Positions 26,825 through 34,484 of a stretch of DNA of 64,000 bases are shown here, in pieces. This DNA comes from DTU013 sp964490975 (GTDB lineage: Bacteria; Bacillota; Clostridia; Acetivibrionales; DTU013). The stretch is from contig CAZBEQ010000013.1 in the NCBI GenBank assembly GCA_964490975.1, forward strand, positions 9,180 to 73,179, written 5' to 3'. The translations under genes and the position numbers were made by a program. Positions within the stretch are counted from its first letter, which is position 1. Every line of letters begins with the position of its first letter. Below the pieces are notes generated by a model. It had not been told where the DNA came from. It did no database searches and worked only from the letters and a program-made list of their open reading frames with translations.

Positions 26825-26965
26825 AGCGCACTACTCATTATTGCAACTTAAGAACGGGATTTCACTAAAAGATGGCCTTTTGTATACATAAAACGGTTAA
26901 AATATGGATTATTCTTCGTAATGATCCGTAATTTCGTCCTTTAATTGCAAAAACGGGTAGCGCGA
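26825..26965. repeat. ~141-bp inverted-repeat element, member D
   Basis: The left end AGCGCACTACTCATTATTGC continues AACTTAAGAACG; the reverse complement of the right end reads TCGCGCTACCCGTTTTTGC, AATTAAAGGACG. The element is clearly related to the one at 36168-36315: both share AGAACGG(G/A)ATT near the left and CGTCCT..AATTG.AA..AACGGG near the right. No reading frame. Confidence 0.75.
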
Positions 26966-27030
26966 TCAAATCCGAACCTGCCATTGCTTCCTTTCCAGAT
27001 CCTCCATACGGTCAACTAACAATAATCCTT

Positions 27031-27333
27031 TTATGAGTGGCAAGAAGTAATGCCCGTTAACGGGTAGCTGGTAACAAGCTTATCGCATGTGGCAGACCGT
27101 ACCAACGCCAGGCTGTCCACTTCTCTCAGCCATAAATACTCTTTTTTATACCCGGCTGGCGTTGTATATTTCTGCTGTTTCAATGCATCTTGATCATCCT
27201 TGTATATCTCATATATAGTGATTCTGTTTTCAAACATTTTGTTGTATACAAACCTCACACAGCCAAAGGTTTTTCTTATCAACACAACCTGCGCCTTATT
27301 GGGGTAAAGCCTGAATTTGTATGCCTTATTCAT
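27031..27333 (-). pseudogene. Truncated tnpB (IS200/IS605 family RNA-guided nuclease ancestor)
   Basis: From ATG 27333 the frame reads MNKAYKFRLYPNKAQVVLI and RKTFGCVRFVYNKMFENR, the standard TnpB N-terminus, then YTTPAGYKKEYLWLREVDS followed by LALVRSAT. Full TnpB proteins have about 370-400 residues with a RuvC-like nuclease (D, E, D) and a CxxC zinc finger; here similarity stops after about 80 residues and the frame ends after 100, so all catalytic parts are gone. The upstream extension of the frame to 27480 reads through the element's left end and is not part of the gene. Near the break, CCCGTTAACGGG (27053-27064) is a short palindrome. Confidence 0.8.
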
Positions 27334-27484
27334 AGCCTTTCTTCCTGACTTTCTATGTATCGTTTTATTACTGCTAATGGTGCTCCTTTTGTTGTCAGCA
27401 GGAAAAAGCTTCTTGACCAGATCTTCAACCAATATATGGTATTTCCCGCATATTGCATATGTCTCCTCTTGCAAGTCCATCAGG

Positions 27485-27535
27485 GCAATTCATCCTCCAC
27501 CTTCGCTCTCACTAAAGTGAGAATGTGGCTTAGAG
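27485..27535. repeat. Compound hairpin at left end of IS200/IS605 remnant
   Basis: CCTCCACCTTC pairs with the AGAGGTGGAAG side, and an inner CTCACTAAAGTGAG makes a second perfect hairpin. Such hairpins are recognised by the TnpA transposase at IS200/IS605 ends. The following 27536-27747 holds no gene. Confidence 0.55.
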
Positions 27536-27780
27536 GTGGAAGAGTTCTTGCAAGTTATGTCAAAATGGCCGGAATTACGGTATTTTTATTATATGTGTTG
27601 AAATATGTATAATTTTTAGAAAAATAAGCGATAATTTTGGAAGGATTTATACTATCGAGTGTTGAATACAAATATATGTCTTTTGAATAAGTATTAAACA
27701 TGTGAAACAAAACGGCCTGGATTTATGTACCAGATGCTGGGGACAGCATGTCGATACTAATTGGGAAAGGGGCAATGATT

Positions 27781-28314
27781 ATGAATTTTAAGATCACAGG
27801 TAAAAATTTCGATGTAACAGATGCGCTAAAAGAAAGAGTAAACAAAAAGCTGGGCAAGCTTGAAAAGTTTTTCAATCCACAGACTGAAGCTCAGGTAACG
27901 ATGAGTGTACAAAGGAACAGGCATATCCTTGAGGTGACCATACCATTCGGGGGCATCACTCTCAGGGCTGAAGTAGCTGGTGACGACATGTATGCATGTA
28001 TCGATAAGGCTGAGGATATCCTTGAAAGGCAGATCAGAAAGAACAAGACGAGACTTTCAAAGAGACTGCATTCAGGTGCGTTTGAACAGCCGGATGTCTT
28101 CAGGACTGAAACTGCAGTGGAAGAAGAAACCGATTTCAATGTTGTACGTACTAAAAAGTTCGCAGTAAAGCCAATGCCGGTGGACGAGGCAATACTGCAG
28201 ATGAATTTGCTGGGACATGAGTTCTTCATGTTCTCTAATGCCGAAACAAACCAGGTGAATGTTGTCTACAAGCGTAAAGATGGCAATTATGGCCTGATAG
28301 AGCCGGAATTCTGA
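27781..28314 (+). CDS. hpf: Ribosome hibernation promoting factor, long form
   Basis: 177 residues from ATG 27781. The N-terminal domain (MNFKITGKNFDVTDALKERV... to about residue 95) is the S30AE/YfiA fold that sits in the 30S decoding site; the C-terminal domain (VRTKKFAVKPMPVDEAILQM, LLGHEFFMFSNAET, VVYKRKDGNYGLIEPEF) dimerises ribosomes into 100S particles. Both domains are present, so it is the long type usual in Firmicutes. GGAAAGGGG lies 9 bp before this ATG; the ATG two codons earlier is too close to it. It protects idle ribosomes in starvation or stationary phase. A strong hairpin terminator follows at 28341-28384. Confidence 0.95.
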   Translation: MNFKITGKNFDVTDALKERVNKKLGKLEKFFNPQTEAQVTMSVQRNRHILEVTIPFGGITLRAEVAGDDMYACIDKAEDILERQIRKNKTRLSKRLHSGAFEQPDVFRTETAVEEETDFNVVRTKKFAVKPMPVDEAILQMNLLGHEFFMFSNAETNQVNVVYKRKDGNYGLIEPEF

Positions 28315-28340
28315 AACCTGGTCATGTAAAATTAATAGTT

Positions 28341-28384
28341 CTAATAAAGAGCAGTGGCGTTTGGGCGTCACTGCTCTTTATTAG
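28341..28384 (+). terminator. Strong hairpin after hpf
   Basis: CTAATAAAGAGCAGTG and CACTGCTCTTTATTAG form a perfect 16-bp stem. The loop is GCGTTTGGGCGT. The T-rich right arm can serve as the U-tract. It ends 7 bp before the ribosome binding site of lpdA. Confidence 0.8.
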
Positions 28385-28400
28385 AAGAGGAGTGTTGATT

Positions 28401-29885
28401 TTGATATATGATCTGATCGTAATTGGAGGAGGGCCTGCCGGCTATCATGCAGCTGAACTGGCGGCAAAAGCAGGCTTGAATGTCATGTTAGCTGAAAAAA
28501 GACAAATCGGTGGTGTTTGTCTCAACGAAGGCTGCATACCCTCAAAAGCATTGCTCTATAGTGCAAAGCTTTTTCACGGGGCCGTACATGGCGAAAAATT
28601 TGGGATTTCAGTTGAAAATGCAATATTGAATCATGAAATAGTCGTCAACAGGAAAAACAAGGTTGTACGGACTCTTTCGGCCGGTGTTAAGGGAAGGCTC
28701 AAAAAGTGCAATGTTACAGTGGTTGAAGGAGCTGCCGTGATTACCGGGAAAAGGATCGACTGCGCAGCTGATGTAGATATTGGTATGCACAGTGATGGCA
28801 GTTCTATTGCTACTGCCGGTTCTATTGGTGCTAACGGCTCCATTGCTACTGTCGGCTCTACTGTTGCTAACAGTTCTATTGTTTTTGATGTAAGGGTCTG
28901 CGATAATTTATACAGCTGCCGACGCTTGCTGATAGCCACAGGTGCGGTTCCTTCATTACCTCCAATACCAGGACTGCATGAGGGGATTGAAAATGGGACC
29001 GTTCTGACGAACAGGGAAATCCTTGACCTGAAGGAGATACCGGCAGCTTTGACCATTATTGGTGGTGGCGTAATCGGGCTGGAGATGGCGTTATATTTCA
29101 GCACTGCAGGCAGCCATGTGACGGTGCTTGAAATGCTTGATCATATAGCGGGCTCGACTGACAGGGAAATCAGTAATATTCTGTTGAAAAACCTTACAAA
29201 GAGGGGCGTTGAATTCAAACTGAATTCAACAGTAACTGAAATAAAGACGGACGGTGTAGTTTATACCTCTGAAGGGAACGCTCACTTCGCTCCATCTGAC
29301 AAGGTACTTGTCAGCATTGGCAGGAAAGCCGACACACAAGCTCTGGGACTGGAAAGCATTGGCGTCATTACGGAAAGAGGACGGATCGCAACTGACCTGT
29401 ATGGAAGGACAAATATTGAGGACATATACGCCGCCGGTGATGTCAACGGTATATCGATGCTTGCCCATACTGCATACAGGGAGGCGGAGGTTTGCATAAA
29501 TGATATACTTGGCAAGGGTGATTCAATGCGGTATGATGCTGTTCCTTCGGTTATTTATACCGATCCGGAGGTAGCCGGTGTTGGTGAGACAGAGGAGTCG
29601 GCCGGTGAAAAGGGTATCGATTTTGAAACTGCCAAGCTTCCAATGATGTACAGCGGAAGATACGCCGCTGAGAATGAGGGTGGCGACGGTATATGCAAGA
29701 TCCTTTTGGAAAGACAGTCAAGGAAAGTAATAGGTGTGCATATGATAGGCAACCACTCTTCAGAGATCATTTATGGAGCTGCATTGATGATCGAGAAGGG
29801 AATGCGGGTAGATGACCTGAAAAAGGTGGTTTTCCCGCATCCTACAGTCTCGGAGATCATGAAGGAAGTTTTGGAATTGCTGTAG
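28401..29885 (+). CDS. lpdA: Dihydrolipoamide dehydrogenase
   Basis: 494 residues from the TTG at 28401, which lies about 9 bp after GAGGAG; a GTG at 28392 is too near that site. The FAD loop is IVIGGGPAGYHAAELAAKAG and the redox disulfide is Cys40/Cys45 in GGVCLNEGCIPSKALL. The NAD loop is TIIGGGVIGLEMALYFSTAG, and the C-terminal interface ends with VVFPHPTVSEIMKEV, holding the active His-Glu pair. The enzyme reoxidises lipoyl groups with NAD+. Unusual is a repetitive Gly/Ser/Ile/Ala insert near residues 125-160 (SSIATAGSIGANGSIATVGS), which looks like a slipped-strand expansion inside the FAD domain. No 2-oxoacid or glycine cleavage genes lie beside it. Confidence 0.93.
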   Translation: MIYDLIVIGGGPAGYHAAELAAKAGLNVMLAEKRQIGGVCLNEGCIPSKALLYSAKLFHGAVHGEKFGISVENAILNHEIVVNRKNKVVRTLSAGVKGRLKKCNVTVVEGAAVITGKRIDCAADVDIGMHSDGSSIATAGSIGANGSIATVGSTVANSSIVFDVRVCDNLYSCRRLLIATGAVPSLPPIPGLHEGIENGTVLTNREILDLKEIPAALTIIGGGVIGLEMALYFSTAGSHVTVLEMLDHIAGSTDREISNILLKNLTKRGVEFKLNSTVTEIKTDGVVYTSEGNAHFAPSDKVLVSIGRKADTQALGLESIGVITERGRIATDLYGRTNIEDIYAAGDVNGISMLAHTAYREAEVCINDILGKGDSMRYDAVPSVIYTDPEVAGVGETEESAGEKGIDFETAKLPMMYSGRYAAENEGGDGICKILLERQSRKVIGVHMIGNHSSEIIYGAALMIEKGMRVDDLKKVVFPHPTVSEIMKEVLELL

Positions 29886-30034
29886 TACAATCAGGGGACA
29901 CTCCTGCAATTGCTATAGTACTACCAGGGGACAACTCCTGCAATTGCTATAGTACTACCAGGGGACAACTCCTGCAATTGCTATAGTACTACCAGGGGAC
30001 AACTCCTGCGATATTCATACCGGGGAATGTCCCC
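29875..30034 (+). repeat. 34-bp tandem repeats spanning the lpdA stop, ending in a terminator hairpin
   Basis: Copies of CAATTGCTATAGTACTACCA then GGGGACAACTCCTG start at 29907, 29941 and 29975; a diverged copy starting GAATTGCTGTAGTACAATCA at about 29873 covers the last lpdA codons and its TAG. The final GGGGACA (29995) pairs with TGTCCCC (30028-30034), forming a hairpin with a following CTTTG tract that can terminate lpdA. There are no spacers, so this is not CRISPR. Confidence 0.9.
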
Positions 30035-30068
30035 CTTTGATTTGCTAGATGGGTGAGGGCAGAAATTA

Positions 30069-31883
30069 TTAGTTCTGCCCGGATAGCTTAAAACTAATCT
30101 TGACCTTGAACAGGTCACCATCCAAATCTACTTTAAAATCGCCGCCGCATACATTGGTATAGCTTTCAGCTATGGAAAGGCCAAGACCGCTTCCTTCCGT
30201 GGTGCGTGACTTATCCCCCCTGTTGAAGCGCTGCAGTATTTCCTCGGCTGTAAAGTCCATTTCATATCCTGCGGTGTTTTTTATTGTCACTACCGCGTTT
30301 GAGTCCCTCTCAAACAAGTCAATATAGACTCTGGTACCCTTCATGGAATACTTGATTGCATTATCGATCACATTCTGGAATACTCTATACAGCTTCTTAC
30401 CATCCGCTAAGATGCCGATTGGCTTTTCCGGCAGCTTTACCTTTATCATAAGCCCTGATTTATCGACCTTGTCTTGCATATCTGCTAGTGTCTGTTCTAT
30501 AAGCTTTTTCAAGTCTAAGTTTTCCAGCTCGACCAACATGTTGCCGCTAGTACTTTTAGCCAGGTCAAAAAGATCGGATACCATATTTTTAAGCCTGGAA
30601 GATTTATCGGATAATATCTTCACATAGTCCTTTGCCGGGTCAGATAGATTTTCTTCTTTTGACAGCAGATCGACATAGCTTATTATTGATGTGAGCGGTG
30701 TCTTGAGATCGTGAGATACATTTGTTATAAGAGCTACCTTCATCCTCTCGGATTTCATCTGCTCTTCCAGACTTTCATTAAAGCCTTTATTTATTTCTTC
30801 GAAGGTTTTGTTGTTGCCTTTTATATACCCAAAAATCATGATTATCTCAAGAACCGGGGGCAGTATTACAATATAGGATTCCAGTGCCAGGGAAAGAAAC
30901 GTTAAGCAGACAAATATAAAACTTGCTGAGATAAATATCAGCTGTCTGTAAAAAAGAGATTTGGTCAGCGGGTATTTTTTAAATACTCTTCCATAAAAAA
31001 TGCTTTTTAAATTGTCGTATATCCAATGTAGAGAGATATATATCAGGCTGTTGCTTATCAGGTTTCCGGCTTTGAACTTTCTGACTAATGAAAGAAGGAT
31101 CATTCCGCATACAGTGGCAACAAAAGCTGTTAATGCTGATGTCAGGGTTATTGGAATTATTATGCTGATACTAAGTTCGGATGAAAGACTCCTGCCGGTG
31201 TAAACAAGATCCTCCATCACTACTAACCATGATATAAGTATTAGTACAAATACCGAGGCCAGTATATCTGAGTATATGCGATCTCTTTTATATAGATGCA
31301 GTTCTCTGTCGCCGGGTACTCGTCCGGTCACAACAATCAGGTAAATGATAAGAAGTAATAGCAATGCCATGCAAATTATTACAGCGATTGCATAAGGCAT
31401 GTTACTGTTTCTGCTTTGTTCCCATTCCGATTGCTTTGTTTCCATATAATCGTCAGGAAACGCAAGATAAATTGTATTATAGATCTTCATATCCGCATAT
31501 CGGTTTAAGCTCAATATGGGTTCCGGATTTGTTTCCGACCCCCATATCGGGGTATTGTTCTCGTATGCGTAGTAAGCACCACTGAATTGCTCAAAGAAAT
31601 TCTTAGCTGTGCTATCGCTGTTTGTCCAGGTATTTTTGGTATCACTGATGTAATAGTAATATGGAACGGCTTCCTTTACATCCACTTTTGTTTCAAGTGT
31701 ACCAATAGCTTTGGATAATGCCGTTTCGACCTGATTTGTAAAAGCGCTGCTGTATTTATACTCTTTTACGATCAGGTTTTCAAGCTGTATATCATTAAAA
31801 TAAAGATTCTGTACTATTACAGAAAATGCCGTGATTATAGCGACTGCAAGAACGAAGGCTGTCACCTTTGTGATCTTGCTCAT
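30069..31883 (-). CDS. Membrane sensor histidine kinase
   Basis: 604 residues from ATG 31883, which begins one base after the stop of the response regulator gene; an ATG at 31910 inside that gene is less likely. One N-terminal helix, an extracellular sensor region (~40-175) and a group of further helices from about 180 to 360 precede the kinase core. The phospho-acceptor His is in LITNVSHDLKTPLTSIISYV (HisKA). The HATPase domain shows the N box near NVIDNAIKYSMKGTRV and the G boxes in NRGDKSRTTEGSGLGLSIAE. Several multi-helix sensors of this sort respond to envelope stress or antibiotics. It is the second gene of a two-gene operon. Confidence 0.93.
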   Translation of the reverse strand: MSKITKVTAFVLAVAIITAFSVIVQNLYFNDIQLENLIVKEYKYSSAFTNQVETALSKAIGTLETKVDVKEAVPYYYYISDTKNTWTNSDSTAKNFFEQFSGAYYAYENNTPIWGSETNPEPILSLNRYADMKIYNTIYLAFPDDYMETKQSEWEQSRNSNMPYAIAVIICMALLLLLIIYLIVVTGRVPGDRELHLYKRDRIYSDILASVFVLILISWLVVMEDLVYTGRSLSSELSISIIIPITLTSALTAFVATVCGMILLSLVRKFKAGNLISNSLIYISLHWIYDNLKSIFYGRVFKKYPLTKSLFYRQLIFISASFIFVCLTFLSLALESYIVILPPVLEIIMIFGYIKGNNKTFEEINKGFNESLEEQMKSERMKVALITNVSHDLKTPLTSIISYVDLLSKEENLSDPAKDYVKILSDKSSRLKNMVSDLFDLAKSTSGNMLVELENLDLKKLIEQTLADMQDKVDKSGLMIKVKLPEKPIGILADGKKLYRVFQNVIDNAIKYSMKGTRVYIDLFERDSNAVVTIKNTAGYEMDFTAEEILQRFNRGDKSRTTEGSGLGLSIAESYTNVCGGDFKVDLDGDLFKVKISFKLSGQN

Positions 31884-31884
31884 G

Positions 31885-32586
31885 CTAAAGCTTCTCAATT
31901 TTGTACCCAATACCCCACACCACCTTCAGATAAATTGGCTCCTTTGGATTTATCTCGATTTTTTCACGGATGCGTCTTATATGGACCATGACGGTATTCT
32001 CGACAGAGTAGGCAACCTCTTTCCAGACTGATTCGTATATTTTTTCTGCTGGAAAAACAATGCCGGGATTTTCCATGAGCAAATTCAATATACTAAACTC
32101 CTTTGCTGTAAGCCTTACAGGTTCTCCGTCCACTGTCAGCTGTTTTGTGTCGGTGTCCAGACAGAGCCCTCCGATTATTATTCTGGAGGTCTTTCCGCCG
32201 TTTCCTATGTTGCCCAGATGCATATACCGCCTCAGCTGGCTTTTTACCCTTGCCATAAGCTCCTGTGGATTGAACGGCTTGGTCACATAATCGTCAGCGC
32301 CCATAGAGAGTCCGAGTATTTTATCACTGTCCTCAGATTTTGCGGATAATATGATTATGGGTATATTTTTTGTTTCACGTATCTTCATTGTTGCAGACAG
32401 GCCATCCAGCTTTGGCATCATGATATCAAGCAGGATCAGGTGTATCTGGCTGCTGGTCAGGGCGTCAAGCGCTTCCATTCCGTCGAAGGCTTTGATGACC
32501 TCATACCCTTCCCGGATAAGAAGCTTTTCCAAGGCTGCAGCGATTTCTCTGTCATCATCCACAACAAGTATTTTAGTTGTATCCAT
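31885..32586 (-). CDS. OmpR/PhoB-family response regulator
   Basis: 233 residues from ATG 32586, which follows AAAGGAGGTG by 6 bp; an upstream ATG at 32610 lacks such a site. The receiver domain begins KILVVDDDREIAAALEKLL, and the phospho-acceptor Asp is in IHLILLDIMMPKLDGL (about residue 54). LSAKSEDSDK and DDYVTKPFNPQEL hold the conserved Thr/Ser-equivalent and Lys. The C-terminal winged helix (GGLCLDTDTKQLTVDG, LTAKEFSILNLLMENPG, VMVHIRRIREKIE) binds DNA. It is the partner of the adjacent sensor kinase and probably regulates its own operon. Confidence 0.95.
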   Translation of the reverse strand: MDTTKILVVDDDREIAAALEKLLIREGYEVIKAFDGMEALDALTSSQIHLILLDIMMPKLDGLSATMKIRETKNIPIIILSAKSEDSDKILGLSMGADDYVTKPFNPQELMARVKSQLRRYMHLGNIGNGGKTSRIIIGGLCLDTDTKQLTVDGEPVRLTAKEFSILNLLMENPGIVFPAEKIYESVWKEVAYSVENTVMVHIRRIREKIEINPKEPIYLKVVWGIGYKIEKL

Positions 32587-32728
32587 TTTACGCACCTCCT
32601 TTCCATCCATGTAAATCGAGCTTTACATAATTCGGTTAACCATTTCTTAGAGCCTTTACCGTATTGTAGCGAATGAAACTTACGACCGGCATGATATATT
32701 CCTTAAATATTTCTTAACAAATACAGTA

Positions 32729-32940
32729 TCAACCTTGCTTGAATATCGGATCGCATTTGATATAGTGGAACGGTATGCCGGAAAAACTGTTTCGCAGATA
32801 CTCTGTATAATACTCCATGTCCGTACCCTCGCTTTCTGCATGGCCCAACACGATCAACGCCATGTTTTTGTTCTGATAAACAGCATCACGAACATATTCC
32901 GGCGTTTCCCATTCAGGACCCTCATATGCACCTCGAAAGA
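32729..32940 (-). pseudogene. C-terminal fragment of a Nif3-like dinuclear-metal protein
   Basis: On the minus strand, a stop at 32731-32729 ends a frame that reads GAYEGPEWETPEYVRDAVYQ, then NKNMALIVLGHAESEGTDME, then YYTEYLRNSFSGIPFHYIKC, DPIFKQG. The blocks ALIVLGHAESEGTDMEYYTE and IPxHxIxxxDPF match the C-terminal end of Nif3-like proteins. There is no start codon or ribosome binding site upstream in frame (a TAA lies about 35 bp before) and the first three quarters of the protein are missing. It is a relic in the 542-bp gap between the response regulator and DUF2953 genes; nothing else was seen there. Confidence 0.65.
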
Positions 32941-33152
32941 AAGTTTTCCTTGTCTATATATTACATTAATCAGTTTGGTTCTTCATTAAAATTCGACTAA
33001 ATTTATTTGCACTAAATTGTATGTGCAAAAATACAACAAATGGGTGATTTTGTTACCGAGCGAGAAGATTGAACTAATAAATTAAAAACATACTGGACAT
33101 GATATTATGTGTACTGTATGGCAGCTTTTGATCAGAATCGTGGAGGTGCTTA

Positions 33153-33665
33153 ATGAACATTTTTTCAATTGTTCTATTCCTTTTACTATTGGTAACCCTT
33201 TTATTGCTTTCTGTTGCATTTAAAGCCTTCTTAACCTTTGATACAAAAGAGGAGGCCATAAGAGTAGTCATTTTATGGCTTTATCCATTCATGAAAATAA
33301 CAGCGGAGAAAAGTGCATCAATGCCACGACTGACTATTTACCTCTTTAACAAAAAGGTGTACTCGAAGGTTGTAAAAATGAAGGGCACAAGTGGCAAAAG
33401 CATCGATTTGGTCAAGGCTGCCAGTGCTTCCGACATCCAGCTGGATCTGGATTATGGTTTCAATGATCCTTTTATTACAGCAATGGCCTGTGGATCATTT
33501 GGTACAGTATCGCAGATAGTAGATTCTGCAGTGATAAAACAGAGCCCGTATTTTTTGCCCGATGAGGATTTTATCCATCTGGAGGCCTCTGCAAAAATCA
33601 ATGTGGGAGATACTGCTTTGAACTACCTTAGAACAAAAGTATCAAAATTCAAAAAGGAGGAATGA
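33153..33665 (+). CDS. DUF2953 membrane-anchored protein (YtfI-like)
   Basis: 170 residues. A single N-terminal helix (IVLFLLLLVTLLLLSVAF) precedes an extracytoplasmic or forespore-facing domain that ends DTALNYLRTKVSKFKKEE. DLDYGFNDPFITAMACGSFG is the conserved DUF2953 centre. In spore formers this gene commonly sits next to gerW/ytfJ, as it does here; B. subtilis YtfI is expressed in sporulation. The exact role is unknown. GGAGGTG precedes ATG 33153. Its stop overlaps the ribosome binding region of gerW, so the two are translated together. Confidence 0.85.
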   Translation: MNIFSIVLFLLLLVTLLLLSVAFKAFLTFDTKEEAIRVVILWLYPFMKITAEKSASMPRLTIYLFNKKVYSKVVKMKGTSGKSIDLVKAASASDIQLDLDYGFNDPFITAMACGSFGTVSQIVDSAVIKQSPYFLPDEDFIHLEASAKINVGDTALNYLRTKVSKFKKEE

Positions 33666-33667
33666 AA

Positions 33668-34150
33668 ATGGATCAGTTCACTACCGACACGCTGAACCAG
33701 AATGTGGATTTGCTTTTTTCTAATCTGGAGAGCTTTACGCAAAATGAAGGCGTGATTGGAAAGCCTGTTACACAGGAGAATAAAACCTTCCTGCCTGTAG
33801 TATCTGTGACATTGGGATACGGAGGAGGAAATTCGGCAAGCAAGAGTCAGCCCGGGGCTTCGGGTACAACAGGAACAACAGGTACAACAGGAACCACAGG
33901 CGCCTCAGGAATGATGGGCAGCGTGGCCGGGAAAATGGCCGGCGGTGCATTAGGCTTGGGCGCAAAGCTGAATACTGAGGCGATAATCGTTATAGACAAG
34001 GACAAGGACACCGTTTCGCTGCTTTCGGTCAATGCATCGGCGGGCAGTCAGTTGGCGGATAAGATTCCCCAGATGCTTATGAATATGAATCAGAATAAAT
34101 CCGGTGGCCAGCAGGGCGGCGGCCAGCAAGGCGGCGGCCAGCAGCAGTAG
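33668..34150 (+). CDS. gerW: GerW-family sporulation protein (YtfJ)
   Basis: 160 residues from ATG 33668; AAGGAGG lies 7 bp upstream, while the ATG at 33662 is only one base from it. The family core is VDLLFSNLESFTQNEGVIGK, VTQENKTFLPVVSVTLGYGG and NTEAIIVIDKDKDTVSLLSV. Forespore-made GerW is needed for normal germination in Bacillus. This version has a collagen-like (GTT)4 stretch (GASGTTGTTGTTGTTGASG) in the loop after GYGGG and a Gln/Gly tail (GGQQGGGQQGGGQQQ). Both are repeat-based and likely variable in length. The last codons belong to a 47-bp direct duplication. Confidence 0.93.
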   Translation: MDQFTTDTLNQNVDLLFSNLESFTQNEGVIGKPVTQENKTFLPVVSVTLGYGGGNSASKSQPGASGTTGTTGTTGTTGASGMMGSVAGKMAGGALGLGAKLNTEAIIVIDKDKDTVSLLSVNASAGSQLADKIPQMLMNMNQNKSGGQQGGGQQGGGQQQ

Positions 34151-34224
34151 TACATGGCACCCCGCAACGGCAGTGGGGCGGCGGCCAGCAGCAGTAGTAC
34201 ATGGCACCCCGCAACGGCAGTGGG
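34131..34224 (+). repeat. 47-bp direct duplication spanning the gerW stop
   Basis: Two identical 47-bp units beginning GCGGCGGCCAGCAGCAGTAG lie at 34131-34177 and 34178-34224. The first contains the last gerW codons and its TAG; the second is non-coding. Confidence 0.95.
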
Positions 34225-34263
34225 GCAGCCAGATGCCATAGATTGCCAAGTAAGTGATGGTCC

Positions 34264-34284
34264 GGCCGGGAGCAACTCCCGGCC
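34264..34284 (+). terminator. Hairpin downstream of gerW
   Basis: GGCCGGGAG and CTCCCGGCC form a perfect 9-bp GC-rich stem with a 3-nt loop. The following AATTTACC is a poor U-tract. A second, smaller hairpin (GCCTGC...GCAGGC) lies just beyond. Confidence 0.6.
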
Positions 34285-34349
34285 AATTTACCAGCCTGGT
34301 GCCTGCCTTGTGCAGGCATTGGGCTTTATTATGTTTGCAGGCAAATTCT

Positions 34350-34413
34350 TGGTAAGATAAATTTTCTACAAATAAAAATTTTCTTTTGAACAGAAACGTT
34401 ATAATATGATTAT
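34350..34413 (+). repeat. Promoter-like block shared with 51.8 kb
   Basis: GGTAAGATAAATTTTCTAC and AAAAATTTTCTTTTGAACAG with GTTATAATATG recur at 51791-51876 with a ~27-bp insertion. TATAAT gives a good -10 box about 75 bp before the GH1 start. No clean -35 box at 17 bp was found. Confidence 0.65.
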
Positions 34414-34484
34414 TAGTAAAACATTTGTGGAAATAATTCTATATCAAACTGTAATATTTTTTAATATTTTTGGAGGTACTTCTG

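Larger units (their letters stand above)
26673..27535 (-). mobile_element. IS200/IS605-type remnant
   Basis: The tnpB fragment at 27031-27333 is flanked upstream (27485-27535) by a hairpin built on CTCCACCTTCGCTCTCAC and its partner, and on the far side (near 26688-26712) by CTCCCGCCGCCTATAGAGG then TGGGG, a hairpin of the kind found at IS200/IS605 ends. The limits are estimates. A ~141-bp inverted-repeat element lies inside (26825-26965). No tnpA is present. Confidence 0.5.

Noticed and set aside
29873..30034. Possible CRISPR array
   Set aside because: The 34-bp units are directly adjacent without unique spacers and no cas genes are present.
34077..34319. Minus-strand frames of 60-99 codons across the end of gerW
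   Set aside because: Produced by the 47-bp duplication and GC-rich repeats; no ribosome binding sites.
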